A DNA stretch of 64,000 nt, from positions 38,218 through 102,217 of the forward strand of contig CAJKMA010000001.1 of NCBI GenBank assembly GCA_905200905.1, read 5' to 3'. Each line of letters begins with the position of its first letter. Position 1 is the first letter of the stretch. Below the pieces are notes generated by a model that ran no database searches, was not told the origin of the DNA, and saw only the letters and a list, made by a program, of their open reading frames with translations. The stretch is from an uncultured Bacillota bacterium. Its GTDB lineage: Bacteria > Bacillota > Clostridia > Lachnospirales > Lachnospiraceae. A program made the translations under genes and the position numbers. Shown in pieces: positions 43,467 through 52,580 of the stretch.

Positions 43467-43496
43467 AATACCTCCAGAATAAACACTGGAGGTATT
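43467..43496 (+). promoter_or_regulatory. Hairpin enclosing the tepA ribosome-binding site
   Basis: AATACCTCCAG (43467-43477) pairs perfectly with CTGGAGGTATT (43486-43496), eight-base loop. The right arm contains the whole GGAGG site, and the tepA ATG begins four bases later at 43500. Only TGTT follows, so it is not a good terminator. It should hide the ribosome site unless melted or bound by a factor. Confidence 0.7.
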
Positions 43497-43499
43497 GTT

Positions 43500-44192
43500 A
43501 TGTCTGAAGAAAAACAAGAAAAACTGGAAAAAACAGAGAAGCAAAATGAAGAAATCAGAGAACTGGGAGAAGTAATGCTAGAGGAAAATGAAAGGCAGTA
43601 CCATATTCAGCTTTTGTCAGTGATAGGGGAAATAGAAGGACATGAATGTCTTCCCAATAATAGCAAAACCACTAAATATGAACATGTACTTCCAAAACTC
43701 GCCATGATTGAAGACAGCCGAGAGATTGACGGTTTGCTGATTCTTTTAAACACCGTAGGCGGTGATGTAGAGGCAGGACTTGCTATTGCGGAAATGATTG
43801 CTTCTCTTAGTAAACCTACTGTCTCTCTAGTTCTGGGAGGAGGTCATTCCATTGGGGTGCCCTTGGCCGTTTCAGCAGATTATTCGTTTATTGTGCCAAG
43901 CGCCACTATGGTGGTACATCCAGTAAGGAGCAACGGAATGTTTATTGGAGTGATGCAGAGTTACCGAAATATGGAAAAAATCCAGGATCGCATTACTGGA
44001 TTTGTGTCAGAACATTCACATATGTCCAAAGAGCGCATGGAAGAATTGATGTTGGATACCTCCCAACTGGTAAAAGATGTGGGAACCATGCTGGAGGGAA
44101 GGGAAGCAGTAGAGGAAGGACTTATTGATGAAACAGGAGGCATTCAGGAAGCCTTGAGAAAGCTTTATGAGCTGATTGAAGAGAAGAAATAA
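43500..44192 (+). CDS. tepA: ClpP-like serine protease TepA
   Basis: The 230-residue protein has the ClpP/crotonase fold: LLILLNTVGGDVEAGLAIAE (oxyanion strand), nucleophile S117 in LGGGHSIGVPLAVSADY and H140 in MVVHPVR. This arrangement and the GGGHSIG box match Bacillus TepA (YmfB), a translocation-enhancing protein encoded beside spoIIIE/ftsK. An ftsK/spoIIIE gene lies two genes downstream here, supporting the assignment. A 35-residue charged N-terminal extension precedes the core. Translation may be limited by the hairpin that covers its ribosome site. Confidence 0.9.
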   Translation: MSEEKQEKLEKTEKQNEEIRELGEVMLEENERQYHIQLLSVIGEIEGHECLPNNSKTTKYEHVLPKLAMIEDSREIDGLLILLNTVGGDVEAGLAIAEMIASLSKPTVSLVLGGGHSIGVPLAVSADYSFIVPSATMVVHPVRSNGMFIGVMQSYRNMEKIQDRITGFVSEHSHMSKERMEELMLDTSQLVKDVGTMLEGREAVEEGLIDETGGIQEALRKLYELIEEKK

Positions 44193-44261
44193 GTTGTACG
44201 AATGAAGAATCTATGGTAAAATAAACATTTGATAATAAATACGAATGAAGAGGATATACAA

Positions 44262-45137
44262 ATGTCAATCATACAGGCATTGTTGCTGGGGCTGGTACAG
44301 GGAATTACAGAGTTTCTCCCTGTAAGCAGTTCCGGTCATCTGGCTATTTTAGAAAATTTGTTTCAGATAAACAGTAAGACAGGATTTACTTTTGAAGTGC
44401 TGCTCCATGTAGGAACTCTTGGAGCGATTTTTGTTGCCTTCTGGCAGGATTTAAAACGTCTGTTCTTGGAAGGGTGTAAAATTGTCTATGACGTATTTGA
44501 GAATCTTAAGACATATTTTCATAATCGAAATCAGCAAGATGCAAAACGATACAAAAAATTGATTTCTAACAATTACCGGAAATTACTTCTTTTGCTTCTG
44601 GTAACCACTTTCGCTACAGCGCTTATGGGATTTTTCCTTGAGAAAGCAGCTATTCAGGTAAAAGGAAATCTGCTGGCGCCGGCAATGGGATTTTTTTTCA
44701 CAGGTGTACTGCTGCTCGTTGTGGACTTTTTTCCAGCAGGAAATAAAATTCCAAAAGATGTAGGATGGGGAGCAGCCCTTGCTGTTGGCATTGTTCAGGG
44801 GATTGCTGTGTTTCCTGGAATTTCCCGTTCTGGTATTACCATTGTTCTGTGTCTTTTAATGGGATTTAATAAAAAATTTGCAGTGAAATATTCTTTTCTT
44901 GCTGCTGTTCCCACGATTGTAGGGGCTGCTGTTTTGGAATTTTCTCAAAATTTTGGCAAAGGGATATCACTGGAAATCATAGGAGTTTATGGGATTTCTG
45001 CTTTCGTAGCAGGGGTGGTAGGATATTTCTGTATTAAGATGATGCTAAATCTGGTACGGAAAAAAAGGTTTACTTATTTTGCAGTATACTGTTTTTTGGC
45101 AGGCACAGCTGCAGCTGTTTGTAACTTTATATTATGA
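44262..45137 (+). CDS. uppP: Undecaprenyl-diphosphatase
   Basis: ATG 44262 follows an AGAGGA site; the frame is open upstream to 44229 without one. The 291-residue integral membrane protein has the two active-site motifs of the BacA/UppP family, EFLPVSSSGHLAI near the N-terminus and FPGISRSGITI in the second half, and about eight TM helices. It recycles the undecaprenyl carrier for cell-wall synthesis and contributes to bacitracin tolerance. Confidence 0.96.
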   Translation: MSIIQALLLGLVQGITEFLPVSSSGHLAILENLFQINSKTGFTFEVLLHVGTLGAIFVAFWQDLKRLFLEGCKIVYDVFENLKTYFHNRNQQDAKRYKKLISNNYRKLLLLLLVTTFATALMGFFLEKAAIQVKGNLLAPAMGFFFTGVLLLVVDFFPAGNKIPKDVGWGAALAVGIVQGIAVFPGISRSGITIVLCLLMGFNKKFAVKYSFLAAVPTIVGAAVLEFSQNFGKGISLEIIGVYGISAFVAGVVGYFCIKMMLNLVRKKRFTYFAVYCFLAGTAAAVCNFIL

Positions 45138-45152
45138 GGGGAGAGATGATGT

Positions 45153-47666
45153 ATGGCGACAGCCAGAAAAAATAATAAGAATCAAAAAAATACGAGAACG
45201 AAAAAAAAGAGACAGCCTCAGAAAGAGAAAGCGTCAGTATCAGGGACTTCTATTGAGGCGGAAATTACCCTTTGGACTGTTTTAGCAATTTCTATTGTAC
45301 TATTAATTAGTAATTTTGGTATTGGAGGCACAGTGGGAAATGCCATCAGCAGTTTCTTTTTTGGATTGGTAGGTCTCGTTTGCTATCCCCTGCCGATTTT
45401 TATGTTTTTAGGTATTGCCTTTGTAATTTCCAATGGAAGAAATCCCAGAGCTTACCGAAAGATGGCTGGATTCTTACTGTTCTTTTTGTCAGCTTGTATG
45501 CTTATGCAGATTCTTACAGAAGGCGCTGTGTTTGAAAAAGAAATTCTCACTTATTATGAGGTATCTGCAGAGTATAAGACCGGAGGAGGTCTTGTAGGAG
45601 GGATTTTGTGCAGATTGTGTGTGCGGGCTTTTGGAACAGTGGGAACGTATGTTATTGCCGGCGCGTCCATTATGATTTCCCTGGTTTTGATTACCCAGAA
45701 ATCTATGTTTGATATGATTCGCAAGTGCAGCCAATGGATGTACAAAAGCGCAGCCCAGAGCAGGCAGAAACGCTTGGAGGAAGCACGCATTAGACAGGAA
45801 GAGGAAGAGACGCTGAAAAAACAGGAGCAGAGCAGGCAGCACCGTCGTGAGAAAACTTTAGAGGCATCGGAGGATACACCAAGAAAAGAGCGTAAGAAGT
45901 TATTCCAGGAACAGATTCTTCTGAAGAAAAAAGAGGAGAAAACAGAGCCAGAACCAGAATTTGAGAAAGAGCTAGAGGTTGCAGAGCCTTTTGTACCAGA
46001 AAAAGCATTCCCCATTCATCGGGCAGATCATTTGGTTCAGGATATTGAAGAAATTGCAGCGATTGAGGAGGGCATTTCTCAGGAGGAAGCAAAACCGCAG
46101 ACAAATACGGGAAAAAATCCCCGTTCTTCCAAAGAAGAAATCCAGCAGGGAGTTGACGCTGTAAAAGAAGAAATTGCCAGCAAAGAAACCCAGGAAAAGA
46201 AAGAATATCAGTTTCCGTCTCTGTCTCTTTTGAAAAAAGGACAGAAAAATAGTGGAGATTCTGACAGTCATTTGCGGGAAACTGCCAGAAAACTACAGGA
46301 TACCTTACATAATTTCGGTGTCAATGTGACTATAACAGATGTTAGTTGTGGGCCTACAGTTACCAGATATGAACTGCAACCAGAACAAGGAGTCAAAGTA
46401 AGTAAAATTGTAGGTCTGACGGATGACATTAAATTAAATCTGGCTGCCACAGATATTCGTATTGAAGCGCCAATTCCAGGAAAAGCTGCTGTGGGGATTG
46501 AGGTTCCAAATGAAAATAACAGCACGGTTATGCTGCGGGACCTGCTTCAGTCTTCTGAATTTCAACATCATAAATCCAATCTGGCTTTTGCAGCAGGAAA
46601 AGATATTGCAGGAAAACCAGTGATTGCGGATATTGCAAAAATGCCCCATTTGCTTATTGCAGGTGCCACAGGTTCTGGTAAATCAGTATGTATTAATACT
46701 TTAATTATGAGTATTCTTTACAAAGCGTCCCCAGATGATGTAAAATTAATTATGATTGACCCCAAAGTGGTAGAATTAAGTGTTTATAATGGAATTCCAC
46801 ACTTATTTATTCCAGTAGTTACAGATCCCAAGAAAGCTGCTGGGGCCTTAAACTGGGCAGTAGCAGAAATGACAGAGCGCTATAATAAATTTGCACAGTA
46901 TAATGTGCGAGATTTAAAGGGGTACAACGAAAAAGTAGCGTCCATTGAAGACATCCAGGATGAAAACAAACCCAAGAAGCTGCCCCAGATTGTGATTATT
47001 GTAGACGAGCTTGCAGACCTTATGATGGTTGCGCCGGGAGAAGTAGAGGATTCTATCTGTCGTCTAGCTCAATTGGCAAGGGCAGCAGGTATTCATTTAA
47101 TTATTGCTACTCAGAGGCCATCCGTCAATGTTATTACGGGATTGATTAAAGCAAATATGCCTTCCAGAATTGCGTTTTCTGTTTCTTCTGGTGTAGATTC
47201 TAGAACGATTCTGGATATGAATGGAGCAGAAAAGTTATTGGGAAAAGGCGACATGCTTTTTTATCCACAGGGTTATCAGAAGCCTGCACGAGTGCAGGGC
47301 GCTTTTGTCAGTGACCAGGAAGTAGCAGATGTAGTAGGATTTTTAGCAAGCCAGCATCCAGAGGCTGCCTATGATAAGGATATTCAGGAGAAAATCGAGG
47401 CAGTAAAAGAGGCGGTGCCCCAAGGACAGGAAAATACAAATGACAGAGATGCATATTTTAAGGATGCAGGTAAATTTATTATTGAAAAAGATAAAGCTTC
47501 CATAGGAATGCTTCAAAGAGTGTTTAAAATTGGATTTAATCGGGCAGCAAGAATTATGGATCAGCTTTGCGAAGCTGGTGTAGTAGGAGAAGAAGAAGGT
47601 ACAAAACCTAGAAAAGTTTTGATGTCTATGGAAGAGTATGAGCAGTTTATTGATGAATATTTATAG
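45153..47666 (+). CDS. ftsK: DNA translocase FtsK/SpoIIIE
   Basis: The 837-residue protein has a basic N-terminus, four TM helices (about 35-190), a charged variable linker (about 195-370), the FtsK alpha domain, a RecA-like motor with Walker A GATGSGKSVCINT at about 503-511 and Walker B IVIIVDELADLMMVAPGEVE, and a C-terminal winged-helix gamma domain (SIGMLQRVFKIGFNRAARIM). It pumps DNA through the division or sporulation septum. Whether it is the FtsK-like or SpoIIIE copy cannot be decided here, although the tepA neighbourhood resembles Bacillus spoIIIE. Confidence 0.95.
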   Translation: MATARKNNKNQKNTRTKKKRQPQKEKASVSGTSIEAEITLWTVLAISIVLLISNFGIGGTVGNAISSFFFGLVGLVCYPLPIFMFLGIAFVISNGRNPRAYRKMAGFLLFFLSACMLMQILTEGAVFEKEILTYYEVSAEYKTGGGLVGGILCRLCVRAFGTVGTYVIAGASIMISLVLITQKSMFDMIRKCSQWMYKSAAQSRQKRLEEARIRQEEEETLKKQEQSRQHRREKTLEASEDTPRKERKKLFQEQILLKKKEEKTEPEPEFEKELEVAEPFVPEKAFPIHRADHLVQDIEEIAAIEEGISQEEAKPQTNTGKNPRSSKEEIQQGVDAVKEEIASKETQEKKEYQFPSLSLLKKGQKNSGDSDSHLRETARKLQDTLHNFGVNVTITDVSCGPTVTRYELQPEQGVKVSKIVGLTDDIKLNLAATDIRIEAPIPGKAAVGIEVPNENNSTVMLRDLLQSSEFQHHKSNLAFAAGKDIAGKPVIADIAKMPHLLIAGATGSGKSVCINTLIMSILYKASPDDVKLIMIDPKVVELSVYNGIPHLFIPVVTDPKKAAGALNWAVAEMTERYNKFAQYNVRDLKGYNEKVASIEDIQDENKPKKLPQIVIIVDELADLMMVAPGEVEDSICRLAQLARAAGIHLIIATQRPSVNVITGLIKANMPSRIAFSVSSGVDSRTILDMNGAEKLLGKGDMLFYPQGYQKPARVQGAFVSDQEVADVVGFLASQHPEAAYDKDIQEKIEAVKEAVPQGQENTNDRDAYFKDAGKFIIEKDKASIGMLQRVFKIGFNRAARIMDQLCEAGVVGEEEGTKPRKVLMSMEEYEQFIDEYL

Positions 47667-47685
47667 AAAATGAGGATAGAATCAC

Positions 47686-48816
47686 ATGAAGTGTACAAAC
47701 TGTGGTGCAGAGTTTGAAGATGGAACCTTGTTTTGCCCTAAGTGTGGCAAGGAGGTACAGTGGGTCCCAGAATACCATACTTTGGAGACGATTCTGAGAC
47801 AAAAAGAATTAATGGAACAGGAAAAGAAGAAAAAGGAGTTGGAAGCTCAGAAAGAGAAAGAACGGCAGCAGCGGAAAGCAGAACAGGAACGTAAAAAGAA
47901 AAGACAAAAAAATATCATATTGGGAAGTTGCGCGGCAGCTGTGGTTTTGGCTGCAGGCGTTGGGCTGTTGTTTGTCTATCAGACTCAGCATAATTCATTT
48001 GACTTTCAGATGGCACAGGCAGAGACGAAATTTAGCAACAAGAATTACGAGGATGCTTTAAAGTATGTGGATCAGGCATTGTCTTTAAAACCAGATAGTG
48101 CAGAGGCAAATATTTTACAGGCTAAAATTTATTTAAAAAATGAAGATGAGGCAACCGCTTTAAATATTCTTTTGAATGTTGTGGAGGAGTTTCCGGATAA
48201 TACAAGTGCTTATGGGGAGCTTTTGCGTCTTTATGAAAAGCAAGAAGAATATGTGAAAATTCAAGAGCTCATGGCAAATGCCAGTGAGGAAATGCAGGAC
48301 ACGTATCAAAATTATGTCTGTCCTCTTCCTAAGGTTTCCAAGACTGGAGGAGATTATACAGAGGCTCTTTCTCTGGAATTTGATAATCTTTTAGAGGACA
48401 CTCAGGTTTATTACACTTTAGATGGCTCCCAGCCAGATGCGTCTAGCCAAAAGTATGAAACGCCAATTTCCTTAGAGGATGAGGGAGAAGTCACTCTGAA
48501 ATATATTGCCTATAATAAGAAAAAGATTCCAAGTGAACTAGGAGAAGAAACTTACCGCATTACGTATGAAGCACCGGAGAAGCCTTTGATTTCTCCAAGT
48601 GACGGTCAGTATGAGTATGCAGAACAGATTATTGTCACTGCTAAGGAAGGTTGTGACATTTATTACGCTTTTGATGAAGAACCTACCATAGAGAGCACGA
48701 AATATACAGGACCCATTGCTATGCCCACCGGTGAGCATACCTTTTCAGCCATTGCGGTAGATGAAAGGGGAAAAGTTAGTCCTGTGAGTAGTAAAATGTA
48801 TGTGTATTACAACTAA
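47686..48816 (+). CDS. Zinc-ribbon, TPR and chitobiase-C-like domain membrane protein
   Basis: The 376-residue protein has a zinc ribbon (C3-x2-C6, C18-x2-C21), a Lys/Glu-rich coiled stretch (about 38-75), one TM helix (about 77-98), two to three TPR helices (about 107-190, LKYVDQALSLKPDSAEANIL) and two beta domains of the CHB_HEX_C type (YYTLDGSQPDASSQKYETPI; YYAFDEEPTIESTKYTGPIA). The cytoplasmic ribbon and external TPR/beta part suggest a surface-anchored scaffold. The function is unknown. It follows ftsK by 20 bases. Confidence 0.85.
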   Translation: MKCTNCGAEFEDGTLFCPKCGKEVQWVPEYHTLETILRQKELMEQEKKKKELEAQKEKERQQRKAEQERKKKRQKNIILGSCAAAVVLAAGVGLLFVYQTQHNSFDFQMAQAETKFSNKNYEDALKYVDQALSLKPDSAEANILQAKIYLKNEDEATALNILLNVVEEFPDNTSAYGELLRLYEKQEEYVKIQELMANASEEMQDTYQNYVCPLPKVSKTGGDYTEALSLEFDNLLEDTQVYYTLDGSQPDASSQKYETPISLEDEGEVTLKYIAYNKKKIPSELGEETYRITYEAPEKPLISPSDGQYEYAEQIIVTAKEGCDIYYAFDEEPTIESTKYTGPIAMPTGEHTFSAIAVDERGKVSPVSSKMYVYYN

Positions 48817-48883
48817 AATTGGGAAATTACAGGGCGGAAACAGGCAGATTGCACAAAGTTTCTAGGGAAGCTAAGAAAGTGGA

Positions 48884-48912
48884 TTGAATTTTTATTCAGT
48901 TTAACTTATACT
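48884..48912 (+). promoter_or_regulatory. Promoter of nfnAB
   Basis: TTGAAT (48884-48889) and TATACT (48907-48912) with a 17-base spacer, about 70 bases before the nfnA ATG. Confidence 0.6.
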
Positions 48913-48979
48913 GTAGGGTAATGATGATACCGGAGTGGAGGGAAAGCCGAAATTCCGTATGAAATAAGAGGAGGACATT

Positions 48980-49867
48980 ATGTACAAGATACGAAAAGCA
49001 GAAAAGCTGAATGAGATTGTATATCTCATGGTTGTAGAAGCACCCATGGTAGCAAAACATTGTGAACCGGGTCAGTTCATCATTGTAAAATTAGATGATG
49101 CAGGAGAGAGAATTCCTTTGACTATCTGTGATTATGACAGAGAAGAAGGAACTGTAACTATCGTATTCCAGCCTATTGGAGCATCTACAGAAAAATTCAC
49201 AACATTACAGGCAGGAGATGCTTTCCAGGATTTCGTTGGACCGCTGGGATGTCCCTCTGAGTTTGTAAACGAAGATTTAGAAGAGTTAAAGAAAGAAAAA
49301 ATTTTGTTTGTAGCTGGTGGTGTTGGTACTGCGCCAGTATATCCTCAGGTAAAATGGCTCCATGAACATGGCATTGATGCAGATGTTATTGTAGGTGCTA
49401 AGACAAAAGACTTGATTATTCTGGAAAAAGAAATGGAAGCAGTGGCAGGAAATCTTTATATTACAACAGATGATGGTTCCTATGGCCGCAGTGGCATGGT
49501 AACAAAAGTCATTGATGATTTAGTAGCAGAAGGTAAGACTTATACAAGATGTGTTGCTATTGGTCCTATGATTATGATGAAATTCTGCTGCCTTACTACA
49601 AAGAAATACGAAATTCCTACTATCGTGTCTATGAACCCGATTATGGTAGATGGTACAGGTATGTGTGGTGCCTGTCGTGTAATCGTAGGCGGTGAAGTAA
49701 AATTTGCTTGTGTTGATGGTCCAGAGTTTGACGGACATGCTATTGACTGGGATCTGGCTATGAAGAGACAGCAGATGTACAAAACAGAAGAAGGAAGAGC
49801 AATGCTGAAACTGCAGGAGGGTGATACCCATCACGGCGGATGCGGACACTGCGGAGGTGACGAATAA
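48980..49867 (+). CDS. nfnA: NfnA: NADH-dependent ferredoxin:NADP+ oxidoreductase, small subunit
   Basis: The 295-residue FAD/NAD(H)-binding protein has the flavin motif RIPLTICDYDRE, the nucleotide motif LFVAGGVGTAPVYPQVKWL and a [2Fe-2S] site in MVDGTGMCGACRV plus FACVDGPEFDGH (Asp and three Cys, as in NfnA). It pairs with the next gene to bifurcate electrons between ferredoxin, NAD and NADP. It ends with an unusual GGCGHCGG tail that may bind another metal. A GAGGAGG site precedes the ATG. SudB-type sulfide dehydrogenase is the alternative label for the same family. Confidence 0.92.
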   Translation: MYKIRKAEKLNEIVYLMVVEAPMVAKHCEPGQFIIVKLDDAGERIPLTICDYDREEGTVTIVFQPIGASTEKFTTLQAGDAFQDFVGPLGCPSEFVNEDLEELKKEKILFVAGGVGTAPVYPQVKWLHEHGIDADVIVGAKTKDLIILEKEMEAVAGNLYITTDDGSYGRSGMVTKVIDDLVAEGKTYTRCVAIGPMIMMKFCCLTTKKYEIPTIVSMNPIMVDGTGMCGACRVIVGGEVKFACVDGPEFDGHAIDWDLAMKRQQMYKTEEGRAMLKLQEGDTHHGGCGHCGGDE

Positions 49868-51261
49868 TGGGAAACGTATTAGAAAAAGTTCCTGTAAGAG
49901 AACAGGATCCACAGGTAAGAGCTACAAACTTTGAAGAAGTTTGTCTTGGATATAACAAAGAAGAAGCTATGGAAGAAGCAGCTCGCTGCTTAAATTGCAA
50001 AAATGCAAAATGTATCAAAGGATGTCCAGTATCTATTAATATTCCTGCATTTATTCATGAAGTAAAAGAAGGAAATTTTGAAGAAGCATACAAAGTAATT
50101 GGTCAGTCCAGCGCACTTCCTGCTGTATGCGGACGTGTTTGTCCTCAGGAATCTCAGTGTGAAGGTGTTTGTATTAGAGGTATTAAGGGAGAAGCTGTTT
50201 CTATTGGTAAACTGGAACGTTTTGTTGCAGACTGGGCAAAAGAAAACGGTATTAAACCAGAAGCTCCAGCCGAAAAAAATGGACACAAAGTGGCTGTTAT
50301 TGGTTCTGGTCCTTCTGGTCTTACCTGTGCAGGCGATTTGGCAAAAATGGGCTATGATGTAACTATTTTTGAAGCCCTTCATGAAGCTGGTGGTGTTTTG
50401 GTATATGGTATTCCTGAATTCCGTCTTCCTAAAGAAAAAGTTGTAAAAGAAGAAGTTGAAAACGTAAAATCTTTAGGTGTTAAGATTGAAACAAACGTAA
50501 TTATTGGTAAATCCACAACTATAGATGAATTACTGGAAAACGAAGGTTTTGAGGCAGTATTTATTGGTTCTGGAGCTGGTCTTCCAATGTTTATGGGAAT
50601 CCCTGGAGAAGTATCTAATGGTGTATTCTCTGCCAACGAATACCTTACAAGAAGTAACCTGATGAAAGCTTTCCGTGATGACCACGACACACCAATTGTA
50701 ACTGGCAAGAAGGTTGTTGTTGTTGGCGGTGGTAATGTTGCTATGGATGCTGCTAGAACTGCTCTTCGCTTAGGCGCCGAGGTTCATGTAGTATACAGAA
50801 GAAGTGAAGAAGAGCTTCCTGCCAGAAAAGAAGAAGTACATCATGCAAAAGAAGAAGGTATTATCTTTGACCTTCTGACAAACCCTATTGAAATTCTGGC
50901 AGATGAAAATGGATGGGTAAAAGCAATTAAATGTGTACGTATGGAATTAGGAGAACCAGATGCTTCCGGAAGAAGACGCCCAGTTGTTATTGAGGGTTCC
51001 GAGTTTGAGATGGAAGTGGACACAGTTATCATGTCTCTGGGAACTTCTCCAAATCCACTGATTTCTTCCACTACGATTGGCTTGGATATTAACAGAAGAA
51101 AATGTATCATTGCGGACGAAGAAACTGGTAAAACATCAAAAGAAGGCGTTTACGCTGGCGGTGATGCAGTAACAGGTGCTGCTACGGTTATTCTGGCTAT
51201 GGGAGCTGGAAAAGCAGCTGCAAAAGGAATTGATGAATTTATCAAAAACAAAACAAAATAA
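49867..51261 (+). CDS. nfnB: NfnB: ferredoxin:NADP+ oxidoreductase, large subunit (GltD-like)
   Basis: The 464-residue protein starts inside the nfnA stop region (one-base overlap). Two [4Fe-4S] clusters are indicated by AARCLNCKNAKCIKGCPV and AVCGRVCPQESQCEGVCIRG. FAD and NADPH Rossmann motifs follow (VIGSGPSGLTCAGDLA; VVGGGNVAMDAARTALRLGA). It is often annotated gltA or glutamate synthase small chain. The neighbouring NfnA and the absence of a GltB large subunit favour NfnB. It is important for NADPH supply and redox balance in fermenters. Confidence 0.92.
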   Translation: MGNVLEKVPVREQDPQVRATNFEEVCLGYNKEEAMEEAARCLNCKNAKCIKGCPVSINIPAFIHEVKEGNFEEAYKVIGQSSALPAVCGRVCPQESQCEGVCIRGIKGEAVSIGKLERFVADWAKENGIKPEAPAEKNGHKVAVIGSGPSGLTCAGDLAKMGYDVTIFEALHEAGGVLVYGIPEFRLPKEKVVKEEVENVKSLGVKIETNVIIGKSTTIDELLENEGFEAVFIGSGAGLPMFMGIPGEVSNGVFSANEYLTRSNLMKAFRDDHDTPIVTGKKVVVVGGGNVAMDAARTALRLGAEVHVVYRRSEEELPARKEEVHHAKEEGIIFDLLTNPIEILADENGWVKAIKCVRMELGEPDASGRRRPVVIEGSEFEMEVDTVIMSLGTSPNPLISSTTIGLDINRRKCIIADEETGKTSKEGVYAGGDAVTGAATVILAMGAGKAAAKGIDEFIKNKTK

Positions 51262-51278
51262 TACATAGACTGTATAGA

Positions 51279-51314
51279 AACGGTGCAGATACTTTGTAAT
51301 CTGTACCGTTTTTT
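51279..51314 (+). terminator. Intrinsic terminator of nfnAB
   Basis: AACGGT-G-CAGAT pairs with ATCTG-T-ACCGTT around an 8-base loop, followed by TTTT. Confidence 0.85.
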
Positions 51315-51338
51315 GAGTTTGAAGGAGATACAAAACCC

Positions 51339-52076
51339 ATGAACGAACCTAGTAAAGTAACGAAATGGATCCGAAGTGAGCTTCAAAATCATATAGATGA
51401 GACGTATAAACAGTTTCACACATCTCTGGTTCCTGGTCTTACAGAAATGATGGGGGTAAGAATTCCCATTTTGCGGGAACTGGCAAAAAAAGCAGCAAAA
51501 GAAGATTATTGCGGATTTGTACAGGATTTCCAGCCGGAAATCTATGAGGAAGTGATGATTCGTGGAATGATGATTGGATATGGGAAATTTTCTATAGGGG
51601 AACAACAAAGAGAATTGAGAAAGTTTATTCCGTTGATTCATAACTGGGCTGTATGTGACAGTTGCTGTACAACGTATAAATTTATGAAGAAAAATCAGGA
51701 AGAGTGGTTTTCTTTTCTTGAACCATATTTAAACAGTGGACAGGAGTATGAAATTCGTTTTGCTGTGGTATGTTTTCTCGATTTTTTTATTCAGGAAGCA
51801 TTTATTGACAGGATTTTGTCCTGTTTTTCAAATATACATCATGAAGGCTATTATGTGAAAATGGCAGTAGCCTGGGCTATCTCTGTGTGTTATGTGAAAT
51901 TTTCAGAAAAGACAGAGGAATTCCTTCGGAAAAACACCTTGGATGATTTTACTCATAATAAGGCAATACAGAAAATCAGGGAGTCTTATCGCGTTTCTAA
52001 AGAGGACAAAGAGCGACTGAATCAGTGGAAGCGCAAGGAAAAAAATAAGGAAGATCAGGAGAAGCATAAAGTATGA
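51339..52076 (+). CDS. AlkD-like DNA alkylation repair protein
   Basis: The 245-residue all-helical HEAT-repeat protein carries the family hallmarks GVRIPILRELAKK, MIRGMMIGYGK, IHNWAVCDSCC and EIRFAVVCFLDFF. AlkD-type glycosylases remove alkylated bases. The conserved W-x-x-(C/V)-D segment and downstream Arg/Asp region are in place, so activity is plausible. GAAGGAG lies upstream. It overlaps rlmH by four bases. Confidence 0.9.
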   Translation: MNEPSKVTKWIRSELQNHIDETYKQFHTSLVPGLTEMMGVRIPILRELAKKAAKEDYCGFVQDFQPEIYEEVMIRGMMIGYGKFSIGEQQRELRKFIPLIHNWAVCDSCCTTYKFMKKNQEEWFSFLEPYLNSGQEYEIRFAVVCFLDFFIQEAFIDRILSCFSNIHHEGYYVKMAVAWAISVCYVKFSEKTEEFLRKNTLDDFTHNKAIQKIRESYRVSKEDKERLNQWKRKEKNKEDQEKHKV

Positions 52077-52552
52077 AAATTACAGTGATTACTGTAGGAA
52101 AAATTAAGGAAAAGTATTTAAAAGATGCTATTGCTGAGTATAGCAAACGCTTGAGTAAATATTGTAAATTAGAAATGATTGAAGTGGCAGATGAAAAGAC
52201 ACCGGATGCTGCCAGTGAAAACGTGGAACGTCAGATACGTCAAAAAGAAGGGGAACGGATTTTAAAGTATATCAAAGAGGACAGCTATGTCATTACCTTG
52301 GAAATCGGAGGCGCTATGCTGGATTCCGTGGCTTTTGCAAAAAAAATAGAAAACCTGGGGATTCAAGGAAAGAGTCACATTACTTTTATTATCGGCGGTT
52401 CCATTGGATTGGGGGAAGATGTACTAAAAAAATCAGACTATGCTCTCAGCTTTTCTAAGATGACCTTTCCCCACCAGCTTATGCGTGTGATTCTTCTGGA
52501 ACAGATTTACCGTGGATACCGGATTGTGGCAGGAGAACCTTATCATAAATAG
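52073..52552 (+). CDS. rlmH: 23S rRNA (pseudouridine1915-N3)-methyltransferase
   Basis: The 159-residue SPOUT methyltransferase has the full family pattern: ITVITVGKIKEKYLKDAIAE, YVITLEIGG, ITFIIGGSIGLGEDVL and the C-terminal FPHQLMRVILLEQIYRGYRI knot. It methylates the pseudouridine at position 1915 of 23S rRNA. It starts by overlap with the alkylation-repair gene and is followed by a bidirectional terminator. Confidence 0.97.
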   Translation: MKITVITVGKIKEKYLKDAIAEYSKRLSKYCKLEMIEVADEKTPDAASENVERQIRQKEGERILKYIKEDSYVITLEIGGAMLDSVAFAKKIENLGIQGKSHITFIIGGSIGLGEDVLKKSDYALSFSKMTFPHQLMRVILLEQIYRGYRIVAGEPYHK

Positions 52553-52554
52553 GA

Positions 52555-52580
52555 CAAAGGGGCTATTTTTCGCCCCTTTG
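52555..52580. terminator. Bidirectional terminator
   Basis: CAAAGGGGC pairs with GCCCCTTTG around TATTTTTC, between rlmH and the convergent membrane-protein gene, whose stop codon lies inside the hairpin. Confidence 0.75.

Noticed and set aside
45554..46015. Long minus-strand frame (153 codons) inside ftsK
   Set aside because: It is Ser/Phe-rich low-complexity translation opposite the Lys/Glu-rich linker of ftsK, without a ribosome site.
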